Assembly: GCF_004365575.1 (NCBI RefSeq)
Contig: NZ_SOBG01000010.1
Coordinates: 1-64,000, forward strand
Direction of reading: 5' to 3'
Origin: Hypnocyclicus thermotrophus
Lineage (GTDB): Bacteria; Fusobacteriota; Fusobacteriia; Fusobacteriales; Fusobacteriaceae
DNA: 64,000 nt
In this document: positions 19,725 to 27,385 of the stretch, piece after piece
Numbering within the stretch: the first letter of the stretch is position 1
Layout of the letters: each line of letters begins with the position of its first letter
The notes under the pieces: generated by a model
Seen by the model: the letters and a program-made list of their open reading frames with translations, nothing else
Told to the model about the DNA's origin: nothing
Database searches by the model: none
Position numbers and translations under genes: made by a program

Positions 19725-21606
19725 ATAAAAAACCTTTAATTTTTTCTTTTAATATATCTAACGGCTGAGGTCTACATAAATAATATCCTTGAAGAGTCGT
19801 ACATCCTAATTCTTTTAATACATTTATTTCTTCTTCTTTTTCTATCCCTTCCATTACTACTTCTAATTTTAGTGCTTCTGCTATTTTTACAATATATTTG
19901 ATGATTTTTTGTAATTCTTCATCATTTAAAAGATTTTGAATAAAACTTCTATCTATTTTTAATTTATTAACAGGAAATTTTCTTAAATATGAAAGCGATG
20001 AATATCCTGTACCAAAATCATCAATTGCTAAAGAATATCCTAAATTTTTTAACTCTTTCATTTTTTGAATATTCATATCTAAATTTTCCATTACTGCAGT
20101 TTCTGTAATTTCAAGTTCAATATATTTTGATTTTATTCTTGTTTCACCTATTATATCATTTATATTATGAGTAAATTTTGGACTATCAAACTGTTTTGCT
20201 GAAAAATTAATACTTAATTTTAAATTATATGCTTCTAATATATCTTTCATTTCATTTATTGCTTTTTTTAATATTAAATTACCTAATGGTATAATATCAC
20301 CATTTTTTTCCGCAATGGGAATAAATTCCATAGGTGATACAATCCCTTTTTCAGGATGTTTCCATCTAACTAAAGCTTCAAATCCTGTAATTTTTTGGCT
20401 TTGACTATTAAATAATGGTTGATAATATATTATAAACTGATCCTCTTCTATCGCTTCTTTTAACTCTCTATCTATTTTTAATTCTCTTAAAATTTCCTTA
20501 TGATAAATATCTTCATAAAACTGATAACTGTTCCCATGTTTAATCTTTGCTTTTTCAAGTGCTAAATTTGCATATTCCATTATATGATTAATATTTTTTT
20601 TATTTTCTTCGAGTATTGCTATTCCAAGACTTGCTGTTACCTTATAACTTTTATTTAATAATATTATCGGTTCCGATATTTTTTCTAACAATCTTTCTGC
20701 TATCATTCTTAAATTTACAATAGAATTATAATTATTAAGTAATAAAACAAATTCATCTCCACTTATTCTTCCTAAAATATCTCCTTTTCTAATTGTAAAT
20801 TTTATTCTTTCTGATATTTTTTTTAATACATAATCACCCATTTTAAAACCAAATAGATTATTTACATTTCTAAAACTATTTAAATTTATAAGAACTACTG
20901 CCATATTTTTATTTCTATAATCTTTTGAATAATCTTCTATTAGTTTTAAAATTATATCTCTTTTTAATACTCCTGTTAATTCATCATAATTTAATATTGG
21001 ATAATAATCATTTAATATTTTAATATTAAATAATAATCCTCTATAATCATTAAATTCATAAATTTTATACACAATTTCTAGTTTTTTGCCATTTTTAAAA
21101 TAAAATATTTCTATTTTCTCTGTATCATTATAAATTTCATTTTTTAATTTCATAAAAAAAGGCTTTATTCCATCAATTTTTTTATAAAGTTCTTTTATTA
21201 AAGAATAAAAAGTATATTTTTTTTCAGGAATATCTAAAACTTTTAAAAAATTACTAGTAATAGTTATTTTTTTCTCTATTATATCATAAAAAATTAAAGC
21301 GTTTTTTTCATTAAAGTCATGTTGTTCAATAGTCTTAAAATCATCTTTTACTGATGCATTCATATTAACTTTTAACGTTTTTTTAATATTTTCATCTAAA
21401 TTTTTCGAAGATTTTTCATTAATAAAATGTTTAAAGTGATGTAAACTTAACTTTAAATTCTTATTATATTTTAACATTATTTCTAAAATTTCTAAATAAC
21501 CTGAAATATCAAGCAAATGTAAATTTTCCTCAAATTTTTTGTTTAATTCTTTTTTTAATTCCACATAGTCATCTACTGTTAATATCTCTAAATATTCTTT
21601 ATCCAT
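19723..21606 (-). CDS. GGDEF-EAL c-di-GMP turnover protein
   Basis: Cytosolic protein of 627 residues without TM segments. The first 200 residues are an unassigned sensor region, perhaps PAS-like in its second half. The GGDEF domain (about 205-365) has SGDEF at 282-286 in place of GGDEF, and keeps an RxxD inhibitory site (RKGD, 273-276) five residues before it. The EAL domain (about 375-620) retains FEALVRW (E410), ELEITE and DDFGTGYSS (529-537), all needed for metal-dependent phosphodiesterase activity. A second-messenger hydrolase is the safest prediction; cyclase activity with a serine in the first position is possible. It follows a PilZ gene by ten bases. Confidence 0.92.
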   Translation of the reverse strand: MDKEYLEILTVDDYVELKKELNKKFEENLHLLDISGYLEILEIMLKYNKNLKLSLHHFKHFINEKSSKNLDENIKKTLKVNMNASVKDDFKTIEQHDFNEKNALIFYDIIEKKITITSNFLKVLDIPEKKYTFYSLIKELYKKIDGIKPFFMKLKNEIYNDTEKIEIFYFKNGKKLEIVYKIYEFNDYRGLLFNIKILNDYYPILNYDELTGVLKRDIILKLIEDYSKDYRNKNMAVVLINLNSFRNVNNLFGFKMGDYVLKKISERIKFTIRKGDILGRISGDEFVLLLNNYNSIVNLRMIAERLLEKISEPIILLNKSYKVTASLGIAILEENKKNINHIMEYANLALEKAKIKHGNSYQFYEDIYHKEILRELKIDRELKEAIEEDQFIIYYQPLFNSQSQKITGFEALVRWKHPEKGIVSPMEFIPIAEKNGDIIPLGNLILKKAINEMKDILEAYNLKLSINFSAKQFDSPKFTHNINDIIGETRIKSKYIELEITETAVMENLDMNIQKMKELKNLGYSLAIDDFGTGYSSLSYLRKFPVNKLKIDRSFIQNLLNDEELQKIIKYIVKIAEALKLEVVMEGIEKEEEINVLKELGCTTLQGYYLCRPQPLDILKEKIKGFL

Positions 21607-21616
21607 AGCTTTCCCC

Positions 21617-22201
21617 TTAATTATTATTTAATTCAAATATTTTTAAAAGAATATCTTCCCTTATATCATCTTCAAGATTTGTATATTCTATTCCATACCT
21701 TTTAATATTTTTATGAACTGTATCCATTTCTGACTTTATTATCCCTAATATCCCTTCATATTTATGTTTGCCTAATTGAAAATTCATTATTACTGTTTTT
21801 CCTTTTTCTATATTATGAGCTGTATAAAACCCTACTCCTCCACCTCCTATATCAGAACTAATCGCTTTATATATTTCTCCTTCAATTATTACCTCTAGAT
21901 TTATATGTATATTATGCCTTTCATAATTTCTTCTATTTGTTTTTTCTATATCAGTAGGATATTCTATTATTATATACCTATCAATTACATCAAAATATAT
22001 TACAGAACTATTAAATACATAAATTCCATCTTTTGTGGGAATTCCCACTTCTAGTTCATCTTTTACTTGGATAAAAGGTAAAGTTCCTTTTCCTACAAAT
22101 TCTATTTTTAATTTATTTTTTTGTTTTTCATTTTTAACAATTTTTCCTAAAATTTCTCTATCTTCTTTTTTTAATATTAATAAATTAGAATTATTTAACA
22201 T
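21617..22201 (-). CDS. PilZ-domain c-di-GMP-binding protein, YcgR-like
   Basis: The 194-residue protein has an N-terminal YcgR_2-type beta domain (about 10-85) and a C-terminal PilZ domain. The c-di-GMP contact motif RxxxR is RNYER at 91-95. The second motif (D/NxSxxG) is represented by SDIGGGGVG, with Gly replacing the usual Ser. It is followed by a GGDEF-EAL gene in the same operon, so sensor and turnover enzyme are co-produced. YcgR homologues brake flagellar motors; no flagellar genes are visible here, so the target is unknown. Confidence 0.85.
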   Translation of the reverse strand: MLNNSNLLILKKEDREILGKIVKNEKQKNKLKIEFVGKGTLPFIQVKDELEVGIPTKDGIYVFNSSVIYFDVIDRYIIIEYPTDIEKTNRRNYERHNIHINLEVIIEGEIYKAISSDIGGGGVGFYTAHNIEKGKTVIMNFQLGKHKYEGILGIIKSEMDTVHKNIKRYGIEYTNLEDDIREDILLKIFELNNN

Positions 22202-22309
22202 TATGAATTATTACTCCTTTCTCCAATCTATAAACTTATTCTAAATATTTGTATATTTTCCTTTAATTTTAAACAAAAAATTTTATATATTTTAATTTTA
22301 AACAAAAAA

Positions 22310-22350
22310 TAAAAAAAGCCCTCTTAAAATTATTTAAGGGCAGCTATTTT
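22310..22350 (-). terminator. Terminator after the 23-residue membrane peptide gene
   Basis: On the minus strand GCCCTTAAA pairs, with a bulge, with TTTAAGAGGGC, followed by seven T residues. It lies between the small gene and the PilZ gene, so the latter needs its own promoter or readthrough. Confidence 0.75.
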
Positions 22351-22359
22351 AAATAAAAG

Positions 22360-22431
22360 TTATTTTGAATATGTATTATAGGCCATAAAAACACCAAAAA
22401 ATAAAGCAAGGATTTCTAATATAATAGTCAT
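22360..22431 (-). CDS. Small single-pass membrane peptide, 23 residues
   Basis: Sequence begins MTIILEILALFFGVFM and ends AYNTYSK. AAAGGAGGG lies six bases before the ATG and a perfect consensus promoter lies upstream. Residues 2-17 form one hydrophobic helix, followed by a short polar tail. The layout (strong promoter, strong ribosome-binding site, peptide, terminator within about 155 bases) is that of an independent small gene. The E-x-L-x-L-x-x-G spacing loosely recalls the BsrG/TxpA holin-like type I toxins of Gram-positives, but the peptide is shorter and I cannot show an antisense RNA. It could also be a regulatory membrane peptide or a leader. Confidence 0.6.
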   Translation of the reverse strand: MTIILEILALFFGVFMAYNTYSK

Positions 22432-22472
22432 TTTTTATCCCTCCTTTAACGAATATCTGTGTATACACTAAT

Positions 22473-22501
22473 ATTATACTATATAATATAATATATGTCA
22501 A
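22473..22501 (-). promoter_or_regulatory. Perfect consensus promoter of the small membrane peptide gene
   Basis: Minus-strand TTGACA (22496-22501), exactly 17 bases, TATAAT (22473-22478). It matches the sigma-70 consensus at all 12 positions. The predicted transcript start is near 22466, about 35 bases before the start codon. Confidence 0.88.
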
Positions 22502-22572
22502 ACAATATATTATATTATATATATTTTTTGAATAAATAATATATATAATATAAATGTTTATCTGAATAATAC

Positions 22573-22605
22573 TAAAAAAGCCCTCGCGGGGGAGCGAGGA
22601 CTTTT
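22573..22605. terminator. GC-rich bidirectional hairpin
   Basis: AAAAAGCCCTCGC ... GCGAGGACTTTTT, with T-runs on both strands. Its GC-rich stem stands out in this AT-rich region. It probably terminates the minus-strand smr transcript. A 21-base AT palindrome (22607-22627) follows immediately on the plus side. Confidence 0.75.
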
Positions 22606-22642
22606 TCTTAGTTAAAATTTAACTAAGGGGGATTATGTTACT

Positions 22643-22870
22643 ATGAAGAAAATTTCAATATGGGATATGTTTTTATTATATCTAATTTTACATTTATTGT
22701 CAACATTTTTTTTAATTTTATCTTCTTTTTTCTATGACAATTTTAATAACTCTTTTCTTACTATTTTTTTACATAACATTTATATTTCCCTTTTTGAATT
22801 ATTTCTAATAAATCATTACTTTCTAGATATTTTATTGCTTTTAATATTTTTTCTGGTTTATATTTTCTAA
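22643..22870 (+). CDS. Hypothetical hydrophobic small protein (doubtful)
   Basis: Open frame of 75 codons beginning MKKISIWDMFLLYLILHLL, with AAGGGGG eleven bases upstream directly after a palindrome. The first 39 codons are in otherwise empty DNA and encode one or two hydrophobic helices. The rest lies antisense to the 3' end of the smr gene, where U-rich complement would look hydrophobic anyway. A three-codon frame (ATG at 22635) overlaps the start. I recognise no family. It may be a real membrane peptide or an accident. Confidence 0.25.
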   Translation: MKKISIWDMFLLYLILHLLSTFFLILSSFFYDNFNNSFLTIFLHNIYISLFELFLINHYFLDILLLLIFFLVYIF

Positions 22871-23201
22871 AATGTCCTGCAATTTTATCTTTTGTTTTAG
22901 GAACCATACAATATTTTAATATTTCTATTTTTAATGAATCAATTTTTTCTGGAATACGTTTTTTAGGATAAACTATAGTATAACCTCTATTTCCATCTAT
23001 AATTTCACCTTTTTTATAGTTAAAATACTCTTTATTCTTTTCTAATAATTTTCGTATGTTTTTTCGTATTTTACCACCACTTCCAGAAGATCCATAGCCA
23101 TGTATTATTTTTATTGTTTTATTTAAATTATTATTATATTCTCTAATAAAAATTTCTTCTGCCTGAACTACTGTTAATCCATGTAAATCTATTACCTTCA
23201 T
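22761..23201 (-). CDS. Smr-domain protein
   Basis: The 146-residue protein has an N-terminal Smr domain, the small MutS-related nuclease fold. DLHGLTVVQAEE (about 4-15) and the glycine-rich nucleic-acid loop HGYGSSGSGGKIR (about 34-46) are both present. The C-terminal 65 residues look like a small winged helix (KIAGHFRKYKPEKILKAIKY). Stand-alone Smr proteins cleave RNA or branched DNA; a ribosome-associated role is also known for some. It lies 70 bases downstream of truA on the same strand. Confidence 0.8.
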   Translation of the reverse strand: MKVIDLHGLTVVQAEEIFIREYNNNLNKTIKIIHGYGSSGSGGKIRKNIRKLLEKNKEYFNYKKGEIIDGNRGYTIVYPKKRIPEKIDSLKIEILKYCMVPKTKDKIAGHFRKYKPEKILKAIKYLESNDLLEIIQKGKYKCYVKK

Positions 23202-23271
23202 AATTTACCTCTATAATTTTTAATCTAAACCAAATATAATTTCTATTAATCACAATAATATTACTATATTA

Positions 23272-24006
23272 TTAATACTCTACATTCAATAAAAATAATC
23301 CATGTGGTGGAACTACAAATCTATGTTCTCCTCTTGATTTTGATTCCAATAAATCTTTTATTTCTTTTATATTTTTTTTATTAGTAGCTATTTGAATAAG
23401 AGCTCCCGCTATCATTCTTGCCATATTATATAAAAATCCATTAGCAGTTATATATATTTCTATAAAATCTCCTCTTTTTACAATATTTATAAATTCTATA
23501 TTTCTTACAGTACTTTTTTTAGTACTTTTTTTTGAAAAAGTTATAAAATCATGTTCCCCAATAAATATTTTACTTGCTTCTTTCATTTTTATTATATCTA
23601 TTCTTTCATCAATATAATAAGCATACTTTCTCATAAATGGATCTCTTACTGGTGAATTATCAATTCTATACATATATGTCTTTCTTTTAGCATTATATCT
23701 TGAATGAAATTTATCATTCACTTTAATAAAAGATAAAACTCTTATATCTTCTGGTAAATATTGATTTAACTGACTTAAAAAATTAGAATCTAATTCTTTA
23801 TTCGTTTTAAAATTTGCTACTTGATTTAAAGCATGTACTCCTCTATCAGTTCTACCACTTCCTATTATTTCTATATTTTCTTTTAATAATTTTGAAATTG
23901 TTAATTCTATTTTCCCTTGAATAGTTTTTTCTTTATTTTTTTGTAATCTTTGCCAACCTAAATACTTTGTTCCATCGTATGTTATCATCATTTTATAATT
24001 ATTCAT
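23272..24006 (-). CDS. truA: tRNA pseudouridine(38-40) synthase
   Basis: Isomerises uridines 38-40 in the anticodon stem-loop. The catalytic aspartate is D54 in GSGRTDRGVHAL, and ITYDGTKYLGWQ near the N-terminus is the family opening. I place the start at MNNYKMM (244 residues) because AAGGAGA lies eight bases before it. An upstream in-frame ATG would add 21 hydrophobic residues not found in TruA proteins and has no ribosome-binding site. GALIQIATNKKN near the C-terminus is also typical. Confidence 0.94.
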   Translation of the reverse strand: MNNYKMMITYDGTKYLGWQRLQKNKEKTIQGKIELTISKLLKENIEIIGSGRTDRGVHALNQVANFKTNKELDSNFLSQLNQYLPEDIRVLSFIKVNDKFHSRYNAKRKTYMYRIDNSPVRDPFMRKYAYYIDERIDIIKMKEASKIFIGEHDFITFSKKSTKKSTVRNIEFINIVKRGDFIEIYITANGFLYNMARMIAGALIQIATNKKNIKEIKDLLESKSRGEHRFVVPPHGLFLLNVEY

Positions 24007-24189
24007 AATTCTTCTCCTTAACTCAATTATACCTAAATAATAATACCATATAAAATCTAAAAAAAACAACTAATTTTTATTTATCAATACTAATTTATAA
24101 TTAATTCTCTTCTTCTATTCATAAATTATATAATTAATTATTGAAATACAAAAATAAAACTGTTATTATAAAAAAGGGAGTGTGATATT

Positions 24190-24612
24190 ATGGTAAAAAT
24201 AGATTTTTATGATTTAGATATTATTTGCAAATATAAATATGTCGTTTTAGTCGCAAAATATAATAAAAAATTAGTTCTTGTAAAACATAAAAATAGAGAA
24301 TCATGGGAAATTCCCGGAGGACATATTGAAAAAAACGAAACTCCTCTTGAAGCAGCTAAAAGAGAAATTTACGAAGAAACAGGAGCAATCAAATATAATA
24401 TAACACCTATCGCCACATATTCTGTAACAATTAAGAATATTATTGATTACGGACAACTTTTTTTTGTTGAAATATTTGAATTTGATAATCTTCCTAATTT
24501 TGAAATTGAAAAAATAAATTTATTTGATTCCTTACCTAAAAATCTTACCTATCCAGATATTCAACCTATTTTATTTGATTTTGTAGAAAAAAATATAGAA
24601 AGGAATAGTTAA
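24190..24612 (+). CDS. NUDIX hydrolase
   Basis: A 140-residue pyrophosphohydrolase with an intact Nudix box. It starts GGHIEKNETPLEAAKREIYE and continues EETGA (about residues 43-67); the REIYEE glutamates bind Mg2+. The substrate could be an oxidised or non-canonical nucleotide or a nucleotide sugar; the fold does not say. GGGAGTG lies before the start. It is followed six bases later by a DUF2164 gene, probably in one transcript. Confidence 0.88.
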   Translation: MVKIDFYDLDIICKYKYVVLVAKYNKKLVLVKHKNRESWEIPGGHIEKNETPLEAAKREIYEETGAIKYNITPIATYSVTIKNIIDYGQLFFVEIFEFDNLPNFEIEKINLFDSLPKNLTYPDIQPILFDFVEKNIERNS

Positions 24613-24618
24613 ATTAAA

Positions 24619-24846
24619 ATGAAATTAACAAAAGATGAAAAAAATAAAATGATTTATGAAATACAATATTTTTTTGAAAATGAACGAGAAGAAAGCATAG
24701 GAATTATTGCTGCTGAAGAAGTTTTAGATTTTTTCTTAGAATCCATTGGAAAAATTATATATAATAAAGGTCTTGATGACGCTAAAATATATTTTGAAAA
24801 ACGATTAGAAGATCTAGCTTTAGACTATGAATTATTAAAAAAATGA
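24619..24846 (+). CDS. DUF2164 family protein
   Basis: A 75-residue acidic helical protein. The pattern IQYFFENEREESIGIIAAEE, then LDFFLESIGKIIYNKGLDDA, matches the conserved core of DUF2164 (a phenylalanine-rich helix, ERxExIG, then YNxGxxDA). The function of this family is unknown to me. It is co-transcribed with the NUDIX gene and ends in a terminator that overlaps its stop codon. Confidence 0.8.
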   Translation: MKLTKDEKNKMIYEIQYFFENEREESIGIIAAEEVLDFFLESIGKIIYNKGLDDAKIYFEKRLEDLALDYELLKK

Positions 24847-24870
24847 TATTAAAATAATATCATTTTTTTA
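24837..24870 (+). terminator. Terminator after the NUDIX-DUF2164 pair
   Basis: AAAAAAATGATATT, short loop, AATATCATTTTTTT. All stem pairs but two are A-T, but the stem is long and the T-run good. Confidence 0.75.
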
Positions 24871-24884
24871 TTATTAGTTTTCAA

Positions 24885-24912
24885 ATAAAAAAAGCACTAT
24901 ACAGTGCTTTAT
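24885..24912 (-). terminator. Terminator of tRNA cluster 1
   Basis: Minus-strand AAAGCACTGT ATAGTGCTTT followed by a T-run, 22 bases after the CCA end of tRNA-Gln. Confidence 0.85.
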
Positions 24913-24933
24913 AGAAATATTTATTATTATATA

Positions 24934-25008
24934 TGGCTGGGCTGGCTGGATTCGAACCAACGCATGTCAGAGTCAAAGTCTGATGCCTTACCGCTTGGCG
25001 ACAGCCCA
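24934..25008 (-). tRNA. tRNA-Gln(TTG)
   Basis: 75 bases including an encoded CCA. The acceptor TGGGCTG pairs with CAGCCCA, and the anticodon loop CTTTGAC gives anticodon TTG. The T loop is GGTTCGAATCC. It starts with U, as is usual for tRNA-Gln. Last gene of the cluster. Confidence 0.97.
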
Positions 25009-25024
25009 TTAATATATTTTTTTA

Positions 25025-25101
25025 TGGTGGAGCTAAGCGGGATCGAACCGCTGACCCCCACAGTGCAAGTGTGGTGCTCTCCCAAACTGAGCTATAGCCC
25101 C
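25025..25101 (-). tRNA. tRNA-Ala(TGC)
   Basis: 77 bases with encoded CCA. The acceptor begins GGGGCTA, the anticodon stem-loop CACACTTGCACTGTG gives TGC, and the T loop is GGTTCGATCCC. Second gene of the cluster. Confidence 0.97.
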
Positions 25102-25109
25102 ATTAAAAA

Positions 25110-25186
25110 TGGTCGGAATAGCAGGATTCGAACCTGCGGCCCCCTGCTCCCAAGGCAGGTGCGCTACCGGACTGCGCTATATTCCG
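25110..25186 (-). tRNA. tRNA-Pro(TGG)
   Basis: 77 bases with encoded CCA. The acceptor begins CGGAATA, the anticodon stem-loop CCTGCCTTGGGAGCAGG gives TGG, and the T loop is GGTTCGAATCC. First gene of the cluster, 30 bases after the promoter -10. Confidence 0.97.
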
Positions 25187-25216
25187 AACTTACCTTTATT
25201 TCTCAAGGCAAGAATG

Positions 25217-25245
25217 ATTATACTATATTAATCATCAATTGTCAA
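25217..25245 (-). promoter_or_regulatory. Perfect consensus promoter of tRNA cluster 1
   Basis: TTGACA (25240-25245), 17 bases, TATAAT (25217-25222), minus strand. The TGA inside the -35 box is also the stop codon of the upstream lipoprotein gene. Confidence 0.92.
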
Positions 25246-25685
25246 TTATTTTTTTGAATATTTTTTATATCTTTTAAAATTCCATTTTCAAAGTACAAAA
25301 TTTTATCATCATAAATCCATTCTTCTTTTATACCAAAATCTGTTATTTTCTTAATTTTATTATCTGTTCCTCCTATACTTGCAAGTACATCTTCTTTATA
25401 CATTCCTACTCTTACATCACCATGTAAAATAATATCTCTCATTTTAGGATCAAGATGTGTTGATTCTCTTAAATACTCTTTTCTTCTGACTTCATCCCAA
25501 CTAACCTTTCTATATGAGGGTTTAATATATTCTGTGATATTTTCAAATTTTGGTATTGGTTGTGGATTTACTTCTGTTTCATTTTGTATATTTGTTAGTG
25601 TAAGTTTTTCAGTTGCTTTTCTTACATTAGTACAACTTATTAATAGTAATGAAATTAAAATTATAAAAATTAGTTTTTTATTCAT
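25242..25685 (-). CDS. BamE/SmpA-like lipoprotein
   Basis: A 147-residue lipoprotein with a signal peptide and lipobox LISC (cysteine about residue 18). The C-terminal half has the SmpA/OmlA pattern: ILHGDVRVGMYKEDVLASIG, then EEWIYDDKILYFENGILK. In BamE this fold supports outer-membrane protein assembly, but many unrelated lipoproteins share it. It follows pncB by ten bases. Its TGA stop is part of the -35 box of the tRNA promoter, so the two units are tightly interlocked. Confidence 0.75.
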   Translation of the reverse strand: MNKKLIFIILISLLLISCTNVRKATEKLTLTNIQNETEVNPQPIPKFENITEYIKPSYRKVSWDEVRRKEYLRESTHLDPKMRDIILHGDVRVGMYKEDVLASIGGTDNKIKKITDFGIKEEWIYDDKILYFENGILKDIKNIQKNN

Positions 25686-25695
25686 AATAGAACTC

Positions 25696-27207
25696 CTATT
25701 TTTCTATTTGATTTGAGATTATATCTATAAGATTATATTTTAAATTATATAAATCTTGAGATAAATCTATTTTATATTTATGAGGTTTTATTAATCTTTT
25801 TCTTTCTTCAGAAAAAGTTAATAAATTTTGCAAGTAATAATTTCTACAGTTTATTGCATTATTTATTAAGTCTATATTTTTTTGTAAAAATATGCCATTT
25901 TCAATAAATGGAATATTTAACTCTTTTACTGTATAAGTATTTTCCTTGAATTTTGTTTTCTTAAACCTATCTCTTTCATCTCTTATTAATATTTCGTCGT
26001 TATTCTCTATTTTCTTTACGTCATTATCATTATTTTTTAGACATATTAAATCTGCCTTTGCTTCATTATTTTGATAAATTCTATATACAGTTTTAAATCC
26101 AGGATTTGAAATTTTAATAGAATCTTCTGAAAGTTTTATAACTGGTTGATTATCTATCTCAACAATTTTATAAACTCCTCCAAAACAAGGATTTGATTTG
26201 CTTACAGCAATTGCATCTCCAACTCCAAAGTAATCTACGGCAGCTTCTTGCTTTAATAAAGTTGATATTAAATCTTCATCTAATCCATTTGTAAGAGTTA
26301 TTGTTGCTTTTTTTAATCCTGCTTCATCTAAGATTTTTCTACATTTTTTAGATAAATAAGCTAAATCACCTGAATCAATTCTTATTCCATATATTCCATT
26401 ATAACTATCATCTATTCCATTTTCTTTAAATGATTCTATTGCATTTTTTATCCCTATTTCTAGTGTATTATAAGTGTCTACTAATAATATAAGAGTATTT
26501 TTCTTTCTATTTTTTCTTATTTTTATAAATGTATCAAATGCTTTTTTTTCTGCTTCTTTTCCTACTCCAAAAGTTTGAATATATGAATGCGACATTGTCC
26601 CTATACTTGGAATATTATATTTATATTCTGTAACTAAATTAGAATGATTAGCACATCCTCCTATAAAAGCTGCTTTATTTCCATTTATACTACTATCAAA
26701 TCCATGAGCTCTTCTACTTCCAAATGAAGATACCGGAACATTTCCTGCAGCCCTTGTTACTCTAGATGCTTTAGTTGCTACTGCCATTTGATGATTAATA
26801 ATATTTAGTATTGGTGTTTCTAATATTTTTGCTTCAATTAATGGTGCTTTTATTGTAATTATTGGTTCATTTGGATAAGCTATCTCGCCATCTCTCATAG
26901 CATATATACTACCTGTAAATTTTAAATTTGATAAAAATTCTATTAATTTTTCCTCTTCTAATATTTTTGAAAAATACATTTTCTTCTCTTTATAACTTGT
27001 ATTATTTAAAATTCTAACTAATTCAATAACATCATTTACTCCAGCTACAACTGCAAATCCTCCATCTTCAGTTTTTCTAAAAAAAACGTCAAATGTAGCT
27101 ATTTTTTCATTTAATCCTTCTTCAAGATATATATCACTTTCTGTATATTGATATCTATCTGAATTAATCACTTTTGCAAAATCAGTTAATATTATTTCTT
27201 TTTCCAT
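25696..27207 (-). CDS. pncB: Nicotinate phosphoribosyltransferase
   Basis: Salvages nicotinate to NaMN with PRPP and ATP. About 503 residues. Family signatures include SFGSRRAHGFDSS (with the active-site histidine region), GIRIDSGDLAYLSKK and FGVGDAIAVSKSNPCFGGVY. I prefer the second of two in-frame ATGs, since GGAG lies eight bases before it; starting at the first would add four residues and would put the ribosome-binding site inside the gene. It leads a two-gene operon with the lipoprotein. Confidence 0.93.
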   Translation of the reverse strand: MEKEIILTDFAKVINSDRYQYTESDIYLEEGLNEKIATFDVFFRKTEDGGFAVVAGVNDVIELVRILNNTSYKEKKMYFSKILEEEKLIEFLSNLKFTGSIYAMRDGEIAYPNEPIITIKAPLIEAKILETPILNIINHQMAVATKASRVTRAAGNVPVSSFGSRRAHGFDSSINGNKAAFIGGCANHSNLVTEYKYNIPSIGTMSHSYIQTFGVGKEAEKKAFDTFIKIRKNRKKNTLILLVDTYNTLEIGIKNAIESFKENGIDDSYNGIYGIRIDSGDLAYLSKKCRKILDEAGLKKATITLTNGLDEDLISTLLKQEAAVDYFGVGDAIAVSKSNPCFGGVYKIVEIDNQPVIKLSEDSIKISNPGFKTVYRIYQNNEAKADLICLKNNDNDVKKIENNDEILIRDERDRFKKTKFKENTYTVKELNIPFIENGIFLQKNIDLINNAINCRNYYLQNLLTFSEERKRLIKPHKYKIDLSQDLYNLKYNLIDIISNQIEK

Positions 27208-27385
27208 TGTATTCTCCATTCTTTTTTGTGTTATTATAGTAATTAAATTATATCACTACTTATTTTATTAATCAAGAAAGAAAAAAAACTTCAAAAAAAT
27301 GAAAGTTTATATTTTTTTACTTGATTTTTTCTAAAAAAAAAGGTAAAACTATATTAGTGCATAAATTATTGAAGGGGGTTTTATT

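Larger units (their letters stand above)
24883..25267. repeat. Direct repeat, copy 1: tRNA-Pro-Ala-Gln unit with promoter and terminator
   Basis: About 385 bases, repeated in the same orientation at 63603-63986, about 38.7 kb away. By eye I count four substitutions and one single-base length difference, all outside the tRNA genes. The repeat includes the terminator, three tRNAs, the promoter and the last seven codons of the upstream protein gene. Confidence 0.95.

Noticed and set aside
24007-24069. Upstream extension of truA by 21 residues
   Set aside because: The extension is hydrophobic, absent from the family, and lacks a ribosome-binding site, while AAGGAGA precedes the internal ATG.
24904-25257. 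A 117-codon plus-strand frame across the tRNA cluster
   Set aside because: It is the complement of three tRNAs. The same frame appears at the second tRNA copy for the same reason, and no ribosome-binding site is present.
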